From Winogradskyella sp. (GTDB taxonomy: Bacteria; Bacteroidota; Bacteroidia; Flavobacteriales; Flavobacteriaceae): a DNA stretch of 56,161 nucleotides. Of the stretch, positions 18,287 to 28,409 are shown piece after piece. The notes under the pieces are model-generated. The model had not been told where the DNA came from. It searched no databases and saw nothing but the letters and a program-made list of their open reading frames with translations. The position numbers and the translations under genes are program-made. The DNA lies in contig NZ_JADGDZ010000014.1 of the NCBI RefSeq assembly GCF_016744625.1, forward strand, positions 1 to 56,161, given 5' to 3'. Each line of letters begins with the position of its first letter. Position 1 is the first letter of the stretch.

Positions 18287-19476
18287 TAAATGGTTTCACT
18301 TAAAATATCTAATGGATTATCTGAATCGCTATCTTCATTATCTTTTAATTCTTCTCTTCTTGCACTGACGCTAAGAATTATTCCTATCGCTAAACAGGTC
18401 ATCCAAATAGATGTTCCTCCACTACTAATTAGTGGCAAGGTTTGACCAGTCACAGGAAATAATTCTACAGCTACAGCCATATTGATTAGTGCTTGAAATA
18501 CAATTGGCAAACCAACTCCCAATACTAATAATTTACCAAAAATGGTATCTGATTTTTGAGATACAATCACAATTCTGAATAATAACCAAGAATATAAAAT
18601 CAATAAAAACACTCCTCCTAGTAATCCATATTCTTCTATAATAATCGCGAATATGAAATCTGATGACGATTGTGGTAAAAAATTCTTTTGCACACTTTTT
18701 CCTGGACCTAAACCCTTAACACCTCCTGAAGCTATTGCAATTTTAGCTTTTTCAATCTGGTAATCTGCTTCTGTATCTTCTCCATTAGAAAAGTTATTAA
18801 TACGACTCATCCATGTATCCACACGATTAGGCATTGCTTCTGGAAAAGCTTTAGCAACAAGAACAAACAGCGTTAAAGCCATTATTCCTGTACCAATGAT
18901 TACTAATAGATATTTTATTGGATAACCACCAATGAAAGCTAGCATCATAATCATAGTAAAAACAATAGCTGTAGTAGAGAAATTTGCAGGTAAAATAAGT
19001 ACCAATATTAAAAATACTGGTGCCCAAAGTGGTAAGATGGTTTCTTTAAAAGAAATGGTTTTATCCTTTGTTTTTGACAGGTATCTTGCTACATAAACCA
19101 TCAATACAACAGCAGCTAATGTTGAAGTCTGAAAAGACATATTTACTATTGGAATCTGAATCCAACGACTGGCATTTGCTCCATCTATAGTAGTACCTTG
19201 AAGCATGGTTACTAACAACAATACAAATACAATCGGAACCATAATCATGGATAAACCTCTAAAATATTTATATGGCACTTTATGAATACCATACATAATG
19301 GCAAACCCTAAAAATAGATGCATAAAATGTTTTACAAAAAATGAGAATGTATTACTAGAACCAACAGCGAGATTACTAGCAGCACTATAAACAGGTAAAA
19401 AGGAAAATATAGCCAATAGCGTAGCTATTGCCCATATAGCACGATCTCCTTTTATTTGTGTAAACACGTTTTGCAT
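18286..19476 (-). CDS. ftsW: SEDS peptidoglycan glycosyltransferase FtsW
   Basis: 396 aa, polytopic (about 10 membrane segments). SEDS signatures include MGVHK-like [62 protein letters not shown] and the terminal [19 protein letters not shown]. The conserved Asp of SSDFIFA-EE region fits an active polymerase. Works with the PBP (ftsI) encoded upstream in the same cluster. A 57-bp gap separates it from murD; it shares one base with murG. Confidence 0.95.
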   Translation of the reverse strand: MQNVFTQIKGDRAIWAIATLLAIFSFLPVYSAASNLAVGSSNTFSFFVKHFMHLFLGFAIMYGIHKVPYKYFRGLSMIMVPIVFVLLLVTMLQGTTIDGANASRWIQIPIVNMSFQTSTLAAVVLMVYVARYLSKTKDKTISFKETILPLWAPVFLILVLILPANFSTTAIVFTMIMMLAFIGGYPIKYLLVIIGTGIMALTLFVLVAKAFPEAMPNRVDTWMSRINNFSNGEDTEADYQIEKAKIAIASGGVKGLGPGKSVQKNFLPQSSSDFIFAIIIEEYGLLGGVFLLILYSWLLFRIVIVSQKSDTIFGKLLVLGVGLPIVFQALINMAVAVELFPVTGQTLPLISSGGTSIWMTCLAIGIILSVSARREELKDNEDSDSDNPLDILSETI

Positions 19477-19533
19477 TCTTAACCTAATAACTTTTTATAG
19501 ATGAGTCCCTAATTCATCTTTATATAATCTATA

Positions 19534-20865
19534 CTATAAATTACGTACAGCATTTTTAAATTGACGTCCGCGATCTTCATAATTCTCGAATAAATCGAAA
19601 CTTGCGCAAGCAGGCGACAATAATACATTCTCACCAGCATCTGCTACTTTGTATGCAATCTTTACTGCCTCACTCATGTACTGTGTTTCAATAATAACAT
19701 CAACCATATTTCCAAAGGCTTCGAATAATTTCTCATTATCAACACCTAAGCAAATTATTGCCTTAACTTTTTCATTTATAAAAGGAAATAACTCTTTATA
19801 ATCATTACCTTTATCTACTCCACCTACTATCCAAACCGTTGGTGCATCCATACTTTCTAAAGCAAAATACGTTGCATTAACATTGGTAGCCTTAGAATCA
19901 TTGATATACTGAACTTTGTTGATTTTAAGCACGTGTTCTAGACGATGCTCAACTCCTTGAAAATTTTCTAAGCTCTCACGAATAGTCTGCTTTCTAATTT
20001 TGAGCAAATGAGCCACAGTAGAGGCTGCCATTGCATTCTTAATGTTGTGCTTACCTTCTAATGTTATATTTTCTGTTGGCATAATTATTTGATTATTATC
20101 TATTGTTATTATTATCTTATTATTGTCTAAATAGGCACCTTGTTCTATGACTTTAGTCAATGAAAAAGGCAATCCTTTTGATTGAATCGAATGGTTTTTC
20201 AAGCATTCTTCAATTACTTCATCATCACCATCGTAGATGAAATAATCGTCAGCCGTTTGATTTTCTACAACTCTAAATTTTGAAGCAATATAATTTTCAA
20301 ACTTATAGTCATAGCGATCTAAATGATCTGGCGTGATGTTGGTTAAAATCGCAACCTTTGGTTTAAAATCATGAATATCATCTAACTGAAAACTACTGAC
20401 CTCAAGCACGTAGTTATCGTGATTTTTTTCAAGAATTTGTTTCGCAAAACTATCTCCGATATTACCAGCTAAACCAACATCTAATTCTTGCTTTAGCAAA
20501 TGATGGGTTAACGTTGCAGTAGTCGTTTTACCATTACTACCAGTTATAGCCACTAAAGTTGCTTCAGTATATACTGAAGCAAATTCAATTTCTGAAACCA
20601 CTTTAATTCCCATTTCGCGAATTTGTTTTACCAAAGCCACTTTATCTGGAATACCAGGACTTTTCATAATGATATCTGCATTCAGAATTTTTGATTCTGT
20701 ATGTTGTTCATCTTCAAATTCAATCTTATTATTTAAAAGAACGTCTTTATACTTTTCTTTAATCTTTCCCTTATCGGAAACAAATACGTCGTATCCCTTT
20801 TCTTTTCCTAAAAGCGCAGTTCCTACTCCACTTTCTCCACCTCCAAGAATGACTAATCGTTTCAT
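19534..20865 (-). CDS. murD: UDP-N-acetylmuramoylalanine--D-glutamate ligase
   Basis: 443 aa Mur ligase adding D-Glu. The N-terminal domain has LGGGESGVGTALLG (7-20) and the KSPGIP motif near 69-74. The ATP loop is AITGSNGKTTTATLTHHLL, and the rest of the family pattern is present: EVSSFQLDDI, LTNITPDHLDRY, EHRLEHV, NDSKATN and LLSPACASFDLFENYEDRG. Stop-start sharing with mraY at base 20865 implies translational coupling. Confidence 0.97.
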   Translation of the reverse strand: MKRLVILGGGESGVGTALLGKEKGYDVFVSDKGKIKEKYKDVLLNNKIEFEDEQHTESKILNADIIMKSPGIPDKVALVKQIREMGIKVVSEIEFASVYTEATLVAITGSNGKTTTATLTHHLLKQELDVGLAGNIGDSFAKQILEKNHDNYVLEVSSFQLDDIHDFKPKVAILTNITPDHLDRYDYKFENYIASKFRVVENQTADDYFIYDGDDEVIEECLKNHSIQSKGLPFSLTKVIEQGAYLDNNKIIITIDNNQIIMPTENITLEGKHNIKNAMAASTVAHLLKIRKQTIRESLENFQGVEHRLEHVLKINKVQYINDSKATNVNATYFALESMDAPTVWIVGGVDKGNDYKELFPFINEKVKAIICLGVDNEKLFEAFGNMVDVIIETQYMSEAVKIAYKVADAGENVLLSPACASFDLFENYEDRGRQFKNAVRNL

Positions 20866-22106
20866 TATCTAATCTTCAATGTCACAATAGAAATGATGGC
20901 TAGTAAAATGCCAACAATCCAAAAGCGTGTTACAATCTTACTTTCGTGATATCCAGATTTCTGATAGTGATGATGCAAAGGAGACATTTTAAAAATTCGT
21001 CGTCCTTCACCAAACTTTTTCCTAGTGTATTTGAAATAGCTAACCTGCAACATCACAGATAGATTTTCCGCTAAAAAAACACCGCATAAAATTGGTATCA
21101 ACCATTCCTTTCTAACTGCAATTGCTATCACTGCTATAATTCCGCCAATGGTTAAACTCCCTGTATCACCCATAAACACTTGTGCTGGATACGCGTTATA
21201 CCATAAAAAACCTACTAACGCACCAACAAATGCAGCAATATATATTGTAATTTCCTCTACATGAGGTATATACATAATGTCTAGATATTGTGAGAAAATG
21301 ATATTACCAGAGACCCAAGCAAAGATGCCTAATGTCAGTACTACAATTGCCGAAGTTCCTGCAGCCAAACCATCTATTCCGTCTGTAAGATTTGCGCCAT
21401 TAGAAACCGCTGTGACTATAATTATTGTTACAAGAATAAAAATGATCCAAGCATACTTCTCTAAATTTGGGCTAATCCATGTAATTAAATCTGAATAATC
21501 AAACTCATTATTTTTCACAAAAGGAATCGTAGTCTTAGTAGACTTCTTTGCTATATCAAACAGTTGTGCTTCAGGTAAATTTGGGTTTTCAGCTAACAAA
21601 ATTTTTTGTTCTTGAAGTGGCAACTCTTCTTTTATCGTTACGTCATTATGAAAATACAACGTAGCACCAACAATGATTCCTAATCCAACTTGACCAAGTA
21701 CTTTGAATTTTCCTTTTAAGCCTTCTTTATCATTTTTGAATTTTTTAATATAGTCATCAATAAATCCGATAACTCCCATCCAAAGTGTTGTGATAATAAG
21801 AAGTATGATATAAATGTTTTCGAGCTTAGCTAATAGTAAAACTGGAATTAGCGTGGCTAGAATAATGATGATTCCACCCATAGTTGGCGTACCAGCTTTC
21901 TCAACTTGACCTTCTAATCCTAAATCACGAATCGTTTCTCCAACTTGCTGTTTTTGTAAAAACCTGATGATCCTTTTACCAAAAATGGTAGAAATTAACA
22001 ATGACAAAATGATTGCTACAGCAGCTCTAAAGGTTAAAAAACCAAAAAGAGATGCTCCAGGCAATTGGAATTGTTGTTCTAAATATTCAAATAAATAATA
22101 CAGCAT
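20865..22106 (-). CDS. mraY: Phospho-MurNAc-pentapeptide transferase MraY
   Basis: 413 aa, ten-TM enzyme making lipid I from UDP-MurNAc-pentapeptide and undecaprenyl phosphate. Catalytic motifs visible: [10 protein letters not shown], the [11 protein letters not shown] Asp pair, [28 protein letters not shown] and MSPLHHHYQ. It is longer than E. coli MraY (360 aa) because of an insertion of about 50 residues after the FIDDY region (around 150-205), which is common in Bacteroidota. It directly abuts murE (1-bp spacing). Confidence 0.97.
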   Translation of the reverse strand: MLYYLFEYLEQQFQLPGASLFGFLTFRAAVAIILSLLISTIFGKRIIRFLQKQQVGETIRDLGLEGQVEKAGTPTMGGIIIILATLIPVLLLAKLENIYIILLIITTLWMGVIGFIDDYIKKFKNDKEGLKGKFKVLGQVGLGIIVGATLYFHNDVTIKEELPLQEQKILLAENPNLPEAQLFDIAKKSTKTTIPFVKNNEFDYSDLITWISPNLEKYAWIIFILVTIIIVTAVSNGANLTDGIDGLAAGTSAIVVLTLGIFAWVSGNIIFSQYLDIMYIPHVEEITIYIAAFVGALVGFLWYNAYPAQVFMGDTGSLTIGGIIAVIAIAVRKEWLIPILCGVFLAENLSVMLQVSYFKYTRKKFGEGRRIFKMSPLHHHYQKSGYHESKIVTRFWIVGILLAIISIVTLKIR

Positions 22107-23570
22107 CTACTTTTGTAATTGTTTTAAAAATTCTTGTACAGTTTTATAATCATCAAAATCAAAACGTTCTCCTTTAATCTCTTGATAGTTTTCATGTCCT
22201 TTTCCTGCAATTAGAATAATATCTTTTGCATCTGCCATTTGACAAGCCGTTTTAATTGCTTGTTTTCTATCTGTTATCGATAAGGTCTTTTTGAAATTTT
22301 GAGGTTCAACCCCTTTTTCCATATCCTCGATTATAGTTTCTGGCACTTCGCTACGAGGATTATCACTAGTAAAAATCACTTTAGTACTTAAAGCAGAAGC
22401 GATATGAGCCATTTTAGGGCGCTTCATTTTATCTCTATCTCCACCACAACCAACAACTGTAATGAGTTCTTCATTCTTAGTCCTTATACTATTAATGGTT
22501 TCTAACACATTTTTTAATGCATCTGGTGTATGTGCATAATCAACAATAGCAGTGATTTTTTCATCTGAAATGAAATATTGAAAACGTCCCGAAACGTTTT
22601 CGAGTTCACTAATTAATCTTAAGATTTCATCTTTTTCTAAGCCTAACAATTCAGCCGTTCCATAGATTGCCAAAATGTTGTATGCGTTAAAACTCCCAAT
22701 TAATCGCGTCCATAATTCATTATCATTCAACTTTAGCAGCAAACCACTAAATTCATTTTCTAGAATCTGAGCTCTATAATCAGCATAGTTTTTTAAAGCA
22801 TAGGTGTACTTTTTGGCTTGTGTATTTTGAAACATCACCAAACCATTTTTGTCATCCATATTAGACAATGCAAAAGCATCTTTTGGTAATTGATCAAAAA
22901 ACACTTTTTTAACATCTCTATATTCTGCAAACGTGTCGTGGTAATCTAAATGATCATGAGACAAGTTTGTAAAAATTCCTCCTGTGAATTTTAAACCTTC
23001 TGTTCTGCTTTGATGAATACCATGTGAACTCACCTCCATAAAACAGAACTCAACTCCCTCAGCATTCATTTGCTTTAAATACCTATTGATAGTTAATGAA
23101 TCTGGTGTTGTATGTGTCGCTTTATAGGTCTTATTATCAACCATTATCTTAACTGTAGACAACAAGCCAACCTTATATCCTGCTTTTTTAAAAAGCTGAT
23201 ACAACAAACTTGTTACAGTTGTTTTTCCATTAGTTCCAGTAACTCCGACAAGTCTTAAATTCTCGGAAGGATGCTCATAATAATTAGCAGCCATATAAGC
23301 CAAAGCCTGATTAGAATTAGCAACTTCTATATAGGTAATACCATCTTCAAGAACCTCTGGAAGCACTTCACAAACTATTGCGGTTGCTCCATCTTCTATA
23401 ACTTTTTCTATGTATTTATGACCATCTGTAATGCTTCCAGAAATTGCTACAAAAACGTCGTTGGTTTTAATTTGACGCGAATCGAATTCAATTTTATTTA
23501 CAGCAATACTTGTGCTACCAACCACAGCATTAATTGTAACCTTATACAATATGTCTTTTAAGATCATCAT
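22107..23570 (-). CDS. murE: UDP-MurNAc-L-Ala-D-Glu--2,6-diaminopimelate ligase
   Basis: 487 aa Mur ligase. The N-terminal domain has the DSRQIKTNDVFVAISG motif, the ATP loop is GVTGTNGKTTVTSLL, then VSSHGIHQSRTEGL, and the amino-acid specificity loop reads TSDNPRSE. The DNPR motif points to meso-diaminopimelate rather than lysine as the added residue. The start overlaps the end of ftsI by 4 bp. Product feeds MurF, which is not encoded in this cluster. Confidence 0.96.
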   Translation of the reverse strand: MMILKDILYKVTINAVVGSTSIAVNKIEFDSRQIKTNDVFVAISGSITDGHKYIEKVIEDGATAIVCEVLPEVLEDGITYIEVANSNQALAYMAANYYEHPSENLRLVGVTGTNGKTTVTSLLYQLFKKAGYKVGLLSTVKIMVDNKTYKATHTTPDSLTINRYLKQMNAEGVEFCFMEVSSHGIHQSRTEGLKFTGGIFTNLSHDHLDYHDTFAEYRDVKKVFFDQLPKDAFALSNMDDKNGLVMFQNTQAKKYTYALKNYADYRAQILENEFSGLLLKLNDNELWTRLIGSFNAYNILAIYGTAELLGLEKDEILRLISELENVSGRFQYFISDEKITAIVDYAHTPDALKNVLETINSIRTKNEELITVVGCGGDRDKMKRPKMAHIASALSTKVIFTSDNPRSEVPETIIEDMEKGVEPQNFKKTLSITDRKQAIKTACQMADAKDIILIAGKGHENYQEIKGERFDFDDYKTVQEFLKQLQK

Positions 23571-25582
23571 GAAGCCTCTAAGACAATTGTTTGGTTAGGT
23601 TGTAATTTCTGATGCTTATCTACAGATTGCTTTTTTATAGTACCATTTCCATTTAATTTTACTTTTACATTAACCTGAAGATTCTCAAGTAAAGCAATAG
23701 CATCCATTGCTGGCATACCAACAACACTTGGCATTAATTCTTTGTATTTACGAGCATTCTCGTAATAACTTTCAAAATCTTGATCCACTAAATTGTTATT
23801 AAAGTCGAGTGTCTTAACCTCATCAATAATTGGTGTATCTGTGTATATTTTTTGAGCAATACGTTTAAACACAGGACCAGTAACATCAGCGCCATAATAA
23901 CCAACTTTTGTACTTGGCTTATGAATAACTACTATACAAGAATATTTAGGGTTTTCAGCAGGAAAATACCCAGCAAAAGAAGAAATATATTTCCTATCTT
24001 TATTCCATTCTTCTCTATTAGCATAATCAGTTCTAGCAGTTCCTGTTTTTCCTGCCATAGAAAATGTTTCAGAATACATTTTTTTTCCGGTACCTCGAAC
24101 TACAATATTCTTTAAGATATCTCTGATTTGAGCTAAAGTTTTATCTGAACATATTTCATCTACCAGTACTTCTTTTTCGAAAACTTCAATATCCTTATCG
24201 AAGGATTTCACAGATTTAATGAAGCGTGGCTTTATCAACTCACCATCATTCGCAATAGCATTATAAAAAGCCAAAGTTTGCAATGGCGTTATAGTAAGAT
24301 TGTAACCATAAGCCATTGATGGCAATGCATTTTTACTCCAATTAGATTTACCAGGCTCTGGAATATCTGGCATACCCTCGCCTACTATTGGAATATCTAA
24401 TGAATCATTTAGCTTCCATCTCTTAATGTGATCAATAAATTTTTTAGGGTTTTTAGAATAATGGTCATCGACTATAGTAGCCAAACCAATATTGGAAGAC
24501 ACTTCTAAAGTTCGCGCAGCTGAAATTTTACCATAACCGCCATGGTGCGAATCACTAATCGTTCGCCCATAGAAATATTTAATTCCATTCTTAGTATCAA
24601 TGACAGTTGATGTATCAATCACTTTATCTTCTAAAGCAGCCATCATTGCCATAACCTTAAAAGTAGAACCTGGCTCATGAGATTCGTAAACTGCATAATT
24701 TCGCTTTTCGTAATACGTCCCTTTTGAAGTTTTTGCTAAGTTGGCAATAGCTTTAACTTCCCCAGTTTTTACATCCATTACCACCACACAACCATGTTCA
24801 GCTTCATATTTTTCGAGCTGCCCTAAAAGTGAATGATGCGCTATATCTTGAATATTAACATCAATTGTAGTGTAAACATCATAACCATCTTTTGGCTCTA
24901 CTTGATCGAAATCCGCAATAGGTTTCCATTGTCCATTACCAATTTTCTGCTTTAATCGTTTACCCTTAACGCCTCTTAAATAATCCTCACCAAACGCACC
25001 ATCAATACCTGCACGCGTCACTGTACCATCTTCATCAAAACGCTCATAACCTATGGACCTAGAAGCTATTTCTCCCATAGGATGCTCTCGTCTTGTTGTT
25101 TGCTCAACAATAAGCCCACCTTTAATCGCGCCAAGATTCAATAATGGAAAATTACGCACTCGGATATAATCTGAATAGCTAATATTTCTAGCTAATAAAA
25201 AATATCTATTTTTATTTTTACGCGCCTTTCTAATTACGTTTTTGTAATATGAAGCTGACTTCCCTCTGTAAACCGAAAGTGAATCTGCCAAAGCTCCAAT
25301 GTAATCCTCAAAAACACTATTCTTTGCCTGAATAGCATCTATTCTGATGTCATATTTAGGAATAGAAGTAGCTAAAAGACTACCATCTGCAGAATATACA
25401 TTACCACGATTTGGTTCAATCTCAAAATCTTTAACTGTTCTTTTTTCTGCAAGTTCCCTGTATTGATCTCCTTGAATAAATTGAATGCTACACAACTTAA
25501 AGACCACAGCCAAGGCAAAGACAAACATGCAGCCTGCCACGAAGTACAATCTGTTTAATATGTTGGTTTCTGTTGTTGCCAC
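23567..25582 (-). CDS. ftsI: Division transpeptidase (PBP3/FtsI, Spo5D-like) with C-terminal PASTA domain
   Basis: 671 aa, one N-terminal TM segment (about 12-30), a non-catalytic PBP dimer domain (about 50-210), the transpeptidase domain (about 240-590) and one PASTA domain (about 610-671; MPSVVGMPAMDAIALL). The catalytic motifs are intact: STFK at 306-309, SSN at 362-364 and KTGT from 512. It cross-links septal peptidoglycan in the periplasm. The PASTA tail resembles Gram-positive PBP2x/SpoVD and is regular in Bacteroidota. It is 3 bp from ftsL upstream. Confidence 0.95.
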   Translation of the reverse strand: MATTETNILNRLYFVAGCMFVFALAVVFKLCSIQFIQGDQYRELAEKRTVKDFEIEPNRGNVYSADGSLLATSIPKYDIRIDAIQAKNSVFEDYIGALADSLSVYRGKSASYYKNVIRKARKNKNRYFLLARNISYSDYIRVRNFPLLNLGAIKGGLIVEQTTRREHPMGEIASRSIGYERFDEDGTVTRAGIDGAFGEDYLRGVKGKRLKQKIGNGQWKPIADFDQVEPKDGYDVYTTIDVNIQDIAHHSLLGQLEKYEAEHGCVVVMDVKTGEVKAIANLAKTSKGTYYEKRNYAVYESHEPGSTFKVMAMMAALEDKVIDTSTVIDTKNGIKYFYGRTISDSHHGGYGKISAARTLEVSSNIGLATIVDDHYSKNPKKFIDHIKRWKLNDSLDIPIVGEGMPDIPEPGKSNWSKNALPSMAYGYNLTITPLQTLAFYNAIANDGELIKPRFIKSVKSFDKDIEVFEKEVLVDEICSDKTLAQIRDILKNIVVRGTGKKMYSETFSMAGKTGTARTDYANREEWNKDRKYISSFAGYFPAENPKYSCIVVIHKPSTKVGYYGADVTGPVFKRIAQKIYTDTPIIDEVKTLDFNNNLVDQDFESYYENARKYKELMPSVVGMPAMDAIALLENLQVNVKVKLNGNGTIKKQSVDKHQKLQPNQTIVLEAS

Positions 25583-25585
25583 AGC

Positions 25586-25903
25586 CTAATTTTGTGATTT
25601 TACCTTAATTTTCGTTGGTGGAATTTCAGAAATCTGAATTCCTTTTTCTGCTACTTTATTTATAATGGATGACTCCATTTTTAATCGCATTAATTTTGAA
25701 CGTCCATCTACAAATGCAGATCTCAACTCTTTAACCTCATTAGTGAGTTTTGCGATTTCATGTACTTTTTTATCAGCGCTATGCGAACTCGCAATCATTA
25801 CTATCGCTAGTCCTGAAATAACAATAATCATGCGCCAGTTTTTAAACGAATCATCACTGATTAGAAACTTACCACGTAATATGCTGTAGATATTTTTCTT
25901 CAT
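25586..25903 (-). CDS. ftsL: FtsL-like division protein
   Basis: 105 aa, type II membrane protein: a short basic cytoplasmic head, one TM segment (MIIVISGLAIVMIASSHS, about 25-42) and a periplasmic coiled coil (EIAKLTNEVKELRSAFVDGR). Size, topology and place between rsmH and ftsI are those of FtsL, whose sequence is poorly conserved. Expected to bind FtsQ and FtsB-like partners and activate FtsWI. Confidence 0.85.
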   Translation of the reverse strand: MKKNIYSILRGKFLISDDSFKNWRMIIVISGLAIVMIASSHSADKKVHEIAKLTNEVKELRSAFVDGRSKLMRLKMESSIINKVAEKGIQISEIPPTKIKVKSQN

Positions 25904-25933
25904 GCTACTTTCTGCGAAGGCAGGAATCTCTTT

Positions 25934-26839
25934 TTATAACTTCTCAGCAACTCGAAGTTTTGCACTTCGGGCTCTATTGTTCACTTTTATTTCAGAATGC
26001 GTAGGAACTATCAATCCTCCCACTTTTTTTAATGGCACTTCAAAGTTTCCAAACACATCCCGTTCTGGTTCACCTTCAAACAACCCATTTCTTATAAAAC
26101 GTTTTACCAATCGATCTTCTAAAGAGTGGTATGAAATAAAACTTAATCTTCCTGCTTTTTTTAAAATTCCAGGTGTCTGAATAAGCAGTTCTTTTAAAAC
26201 TTCAATTTCTTGGTTTACTTCAATCCTAATGGCTTGATAGATTTGTGCTAAAACTTTATTTTCTCTTTGGTGATTTAAGAACTGCTTTAAAACCGCCTTT
26301 AATTGTTCGCTCGTTTTAATTTCAGCATTCTTCCTCTCCTCAACAATTACCCTTGCCATTGCAGGTGCATTTCTTAATTCACCATACTGAAATAAAACTG
26401 CCCTTAGCTGCTCTTCGTCATAATTATTAACCACTTCATAAGCAGAAAGCTTGTTATCTTGATTCATTCGCATATCCAAATTAGCTTCGAAACGCGTAGA
26501 AAACCCACGTTCAGCAACATCAAATTGATGCGAAGAAACTCCGAAGTCAGCTAAAACACCATCGACCTCCTTTACTCCATAAAATCTTAAGAACCTTTTC
26601 ATAAATCGAAAATTCTCATTAATGAGAACAAACCGATCATCTTCAATTGTATTTGCTAATGCATCCTTATCTTGATCGAAAGCATATAGTTTTCCGTCCG
26701 CTCCTAGCCTAGACAAAATCTCTCGACTATGACCTCCACCACCAAATGTGACATCTACATAAACACCGTCAGGTTTTATATCTAAACCATCAACCGTTTC
26801 CTTTAGTAAAACTGCATTATGATATTCCATCGACATCAT
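25934..26839 (-). CDS. rsmH: 16S rRNA (cytosine-1402-N4)-methyltransferase
   Basis: 301 aa SAM-dependent methyltransferase (MraW). It opens with YHNAVLLKETVDGL, followed by the SAM loop DVTFGGGGHSREIL, LADFGVSSHQFD, the RGFSTRFEANLDMRM segment and the C-terminal ISYHSLEDRLVKRFI. It methylates C1402 in the ribosomal P site. The second Met (residue 3, 26833) is a plausible alternative start. It overlaps the end of mraZ by 23 bp. Confidence 0.96.
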   Translation of the reverse strand: MMSMEYHNAVLLKETVDGLDIKPDGVYVDVTFGGGGHSREILSRLGADGKLYAFDQDKDALANTIEDDRFVLINENFRFMKRFLRFYGVKEVDGVLADFGVSSHQFDVAERGFSTRFEANLDMRMNQDNKLSAYEVVNNYDEEQLRAVLFQYGELRNAPAMARVIVEERKNAEIKTSEQLKAVLKQFLNHQRENKVLAQIYQAIRIEVNQEIEVLKELLIQTPGILKKAGRLSFISYHSLEDRLVKRFIRNGLFEGEPERDVFGNFEVPLKKVGGLIVPTHSEIKVNNRARSAKLRVAEKL

Positions 26840-27287
26840 CCTCTTGTCCCATTACTTCTTCTGCTAAATCTGCAAAATCTAAAGCAGCATCATCAATAGC
26901 TTGTTCGTATTTATCTTTATCCCAGACTTCAATAATATTAACAGCAGAAGCCAATACCACTTGCTTTGAAATACCTGAAAAACTGATTAAATCTTTTGGA
27001 ATTAATAATCGACCTGCATTATCGACTTCAACAATTTTTACACCAGCCGTAAAACGTCTAATGAAATCATTGTTCTTCTTCTTGAAACGATTAAGCTTGT
27101 TTACTTTTTGCATCATCTTGTTCCATTCTGCCATAGAATACAACTCCAAACATGGCTGAAAGACAGCACGCTTCAGTACAAAACCATCTTGTAAAGCACC
27201 AGCCAACTGTTTCTTTAAAACAGCCGGAATCATTAGCCTTCCTTTGGCATCAGCTTTACACTCATATGTTCCTATAAATGAATTCAA
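26817..27287 (-). CDS. mraZ: Transcriptional regulator MraZ
   Basis: SpoVT/AbrB-like DNA-binding protein with two repeats: FIGTYECKADAKGRLMIP near the N-terminus and VEVDNAGRLLIPKDL near 95. It binds repeated boxes upstream of its own gene and represses the dcw operon. I place the start at TTG 27287 (156 aa) because family members begin at (M)NSFIGTYE. The frame stays open to a GTG at 27344, but that codon lies inside the MraZ boxes, and a -7 box at 27321-27328 would put the transcript start downstream of it. Confidence 0.93.
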   Translation of the reverse strand: MNSFIGTYECKADAKGRLMIPAVLKKQLAGALQDGFVLKRAVFQPCLELYSMAEWNKMMQKVNKLNRFKKKNNDFIRRFTAGVKIVEVDNAGRLLIPKDLISFSGISKQVVLASAVNIIEVWDKDKYEQAIDDAALDFADLAEEVMGQEDDVDGIS

Positions 27288-27313
27288 CGTATCTATTTTC
27301 TCACTTAAACGAT

Positions 27314-27404
27314 TAAGATTCAAATATATTGAAAAAAAAACCACATCTTACCACATCCTCCCACATTTGTTGATAAGTTTTGTATTCAATATATTTGAAT
27401 CTTA
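27314..27404. promoter_or_regulatory. dcw control region: MraZ boxes within a perfect inverted repeat
   Basis: Three direct repeats with 10-bp period (fwd CCACATCTTA, CCACATCCTC, CCACATTTGT at 27341-27370; minus-strand core ATGTGG) match the known layout of MraZ operators (GTGG-type boxes, 10-bp spacing). They are flanked by a perfect 20-bp inverted repeat, TAAGATTCAAATATATTGAA at 27314-27333 and its complement at 27385-27404. Each arm carries TATATTTG in outward orientation: minus strand at 27321-27328 (27 bp or so before the mraZ TTG) and plus strand at 27390-27397, the latter with TTG 17 bp upstream (27370-27372). Confidence 0.8.
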
Positions 27405-27534
27405 TAAAAACTCAATAAAATCGATATTCAGAATTGAATTTAAAAGTGGGAATTATTAACAGAATTAAAAAAATAAGAATCGATATAACAGCATTGAAAA
27501 ATGATAGATATATTTATATTCAAAAGGATTTAGT

Positions 27535-27542
27535 TATATTTG
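27535..27542 (+). promoter_or_regulatory. Candidate -7 box for the alpha/beta hydrolase gene
   Basis: TATATTTG, a full match to TAnnTTTG, ends 28 bp before the ATG at 27571. The -33 region is TTATATTC, a poor match to TTG. Confidence 0.6.
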
Positions 27543-27570
27543 TTTTTAACACTAAAGCACCAACTTGTAG

Positions 27571-28335
27571 ATGGCACACCTTTTAAAAAAAGAAAAGGAT
27601 TATAAATATATTGAAGTAGGAGAAGGGACACCAATTATTGTGCTACATGGATTAATGGGTGGACTCAGTAATTTTGATGATGTTACTAATTTCTTTAGCT
27701 CAAATGGCTACAAAGTTATTATACCAGAACTGCCGATTTACACAATGTCTTTGCTAAAGACTAATGTTAAAAGTTTTGCTAATTACCTGAAAGCTTTCAT
27801 TGAATTTAAAGGCTTAGATGATGTTATTTTATTAGGTAATTCTTTAGGTGGACACATAGGCTTATATCACACAAAATTATATCCTAAAAAAGTTAAGGCG
27901 CTTATCATTACAGGAAGTTCTGGGCTTTATGAAAGTGCTATGGGAGGCGGTTACACCAAGCGTAGTGATTATGAAGTCATAAAAAAGAAAGCACAAGATG
28001 TTTTCTATGATCCAGCTGTTGCCACTAAGGAAATTGTAGACGAAGTTTATGAAACAGTAAATGACAGAAATAAGCTTATTAAAACTTTAGCAATTGCCAA
28101 AAGCGCTATTAGACATAACATGGCTAAAGACTTGCCAAAAATGCAAACTCCAACTTGTATTATTTGGGGAAAAAATGACAATGTAACACCACCTGAAGTT
28201 GCAACGGAATTTGATGAATTATTACCTGACTCTGACTTATTTTGGATTGACAAATGTGGTCATGCTGCTATGATGGAACATCCCGAAGAGTTTAATAAAA
28301 TTTTAAATGCTTGGCTGAAAAATCGTGAGCTATAG
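27571..28335 (+). CDS. Alpha/beta hydrolase
   Basis: 254 aa, single alpha/beta hydrolase domain. Visible features: oxyanion-hole HGLMGGLSNF (26-35), nucleophile elbow LGNSLGGHIG (Ser near 92), acid in WGKNDNVTP, and catalytic His in CGHAAMMEHPE. No signal peptide. The substrate cannot be named; MhpC/BioH-like esterases and C-C hydrolases share this pattern. It is transcribed with engB downstream (about 50-75 bp gap) and divergently from mraZ. Confidence 0.88.
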   Translation: MAHLLKKEKDYKYIEVGEGTPIIVLHGLMGGLSNFDDVTNFFSSNGYKVIIPELPIYTMSLLKTNVKSFANYLKAFIEFKGLDDVILLGNSLGGHIGLYHTKLYPKKVKALIITGSSGLYESAMGGGYTKRSDYEVIKKKAQDVFYDPAVATKEIVDEVYETVNDRNKLIKTLAIAKSAIRHNMAKDLPKMQTPTCIIWGKNDNVTPPEVATEFDELLPDSDLFWIDKCGHAAMMEHPEEFNKILNAWLKNREL

Positions 28336-28409
28336 AATTTAAAAATAAAGATTTCTTAAAGTATCCTATTGTTTAATTAAATGTGATTTCCGTTTTTCGG
28401 AAACTAAAG

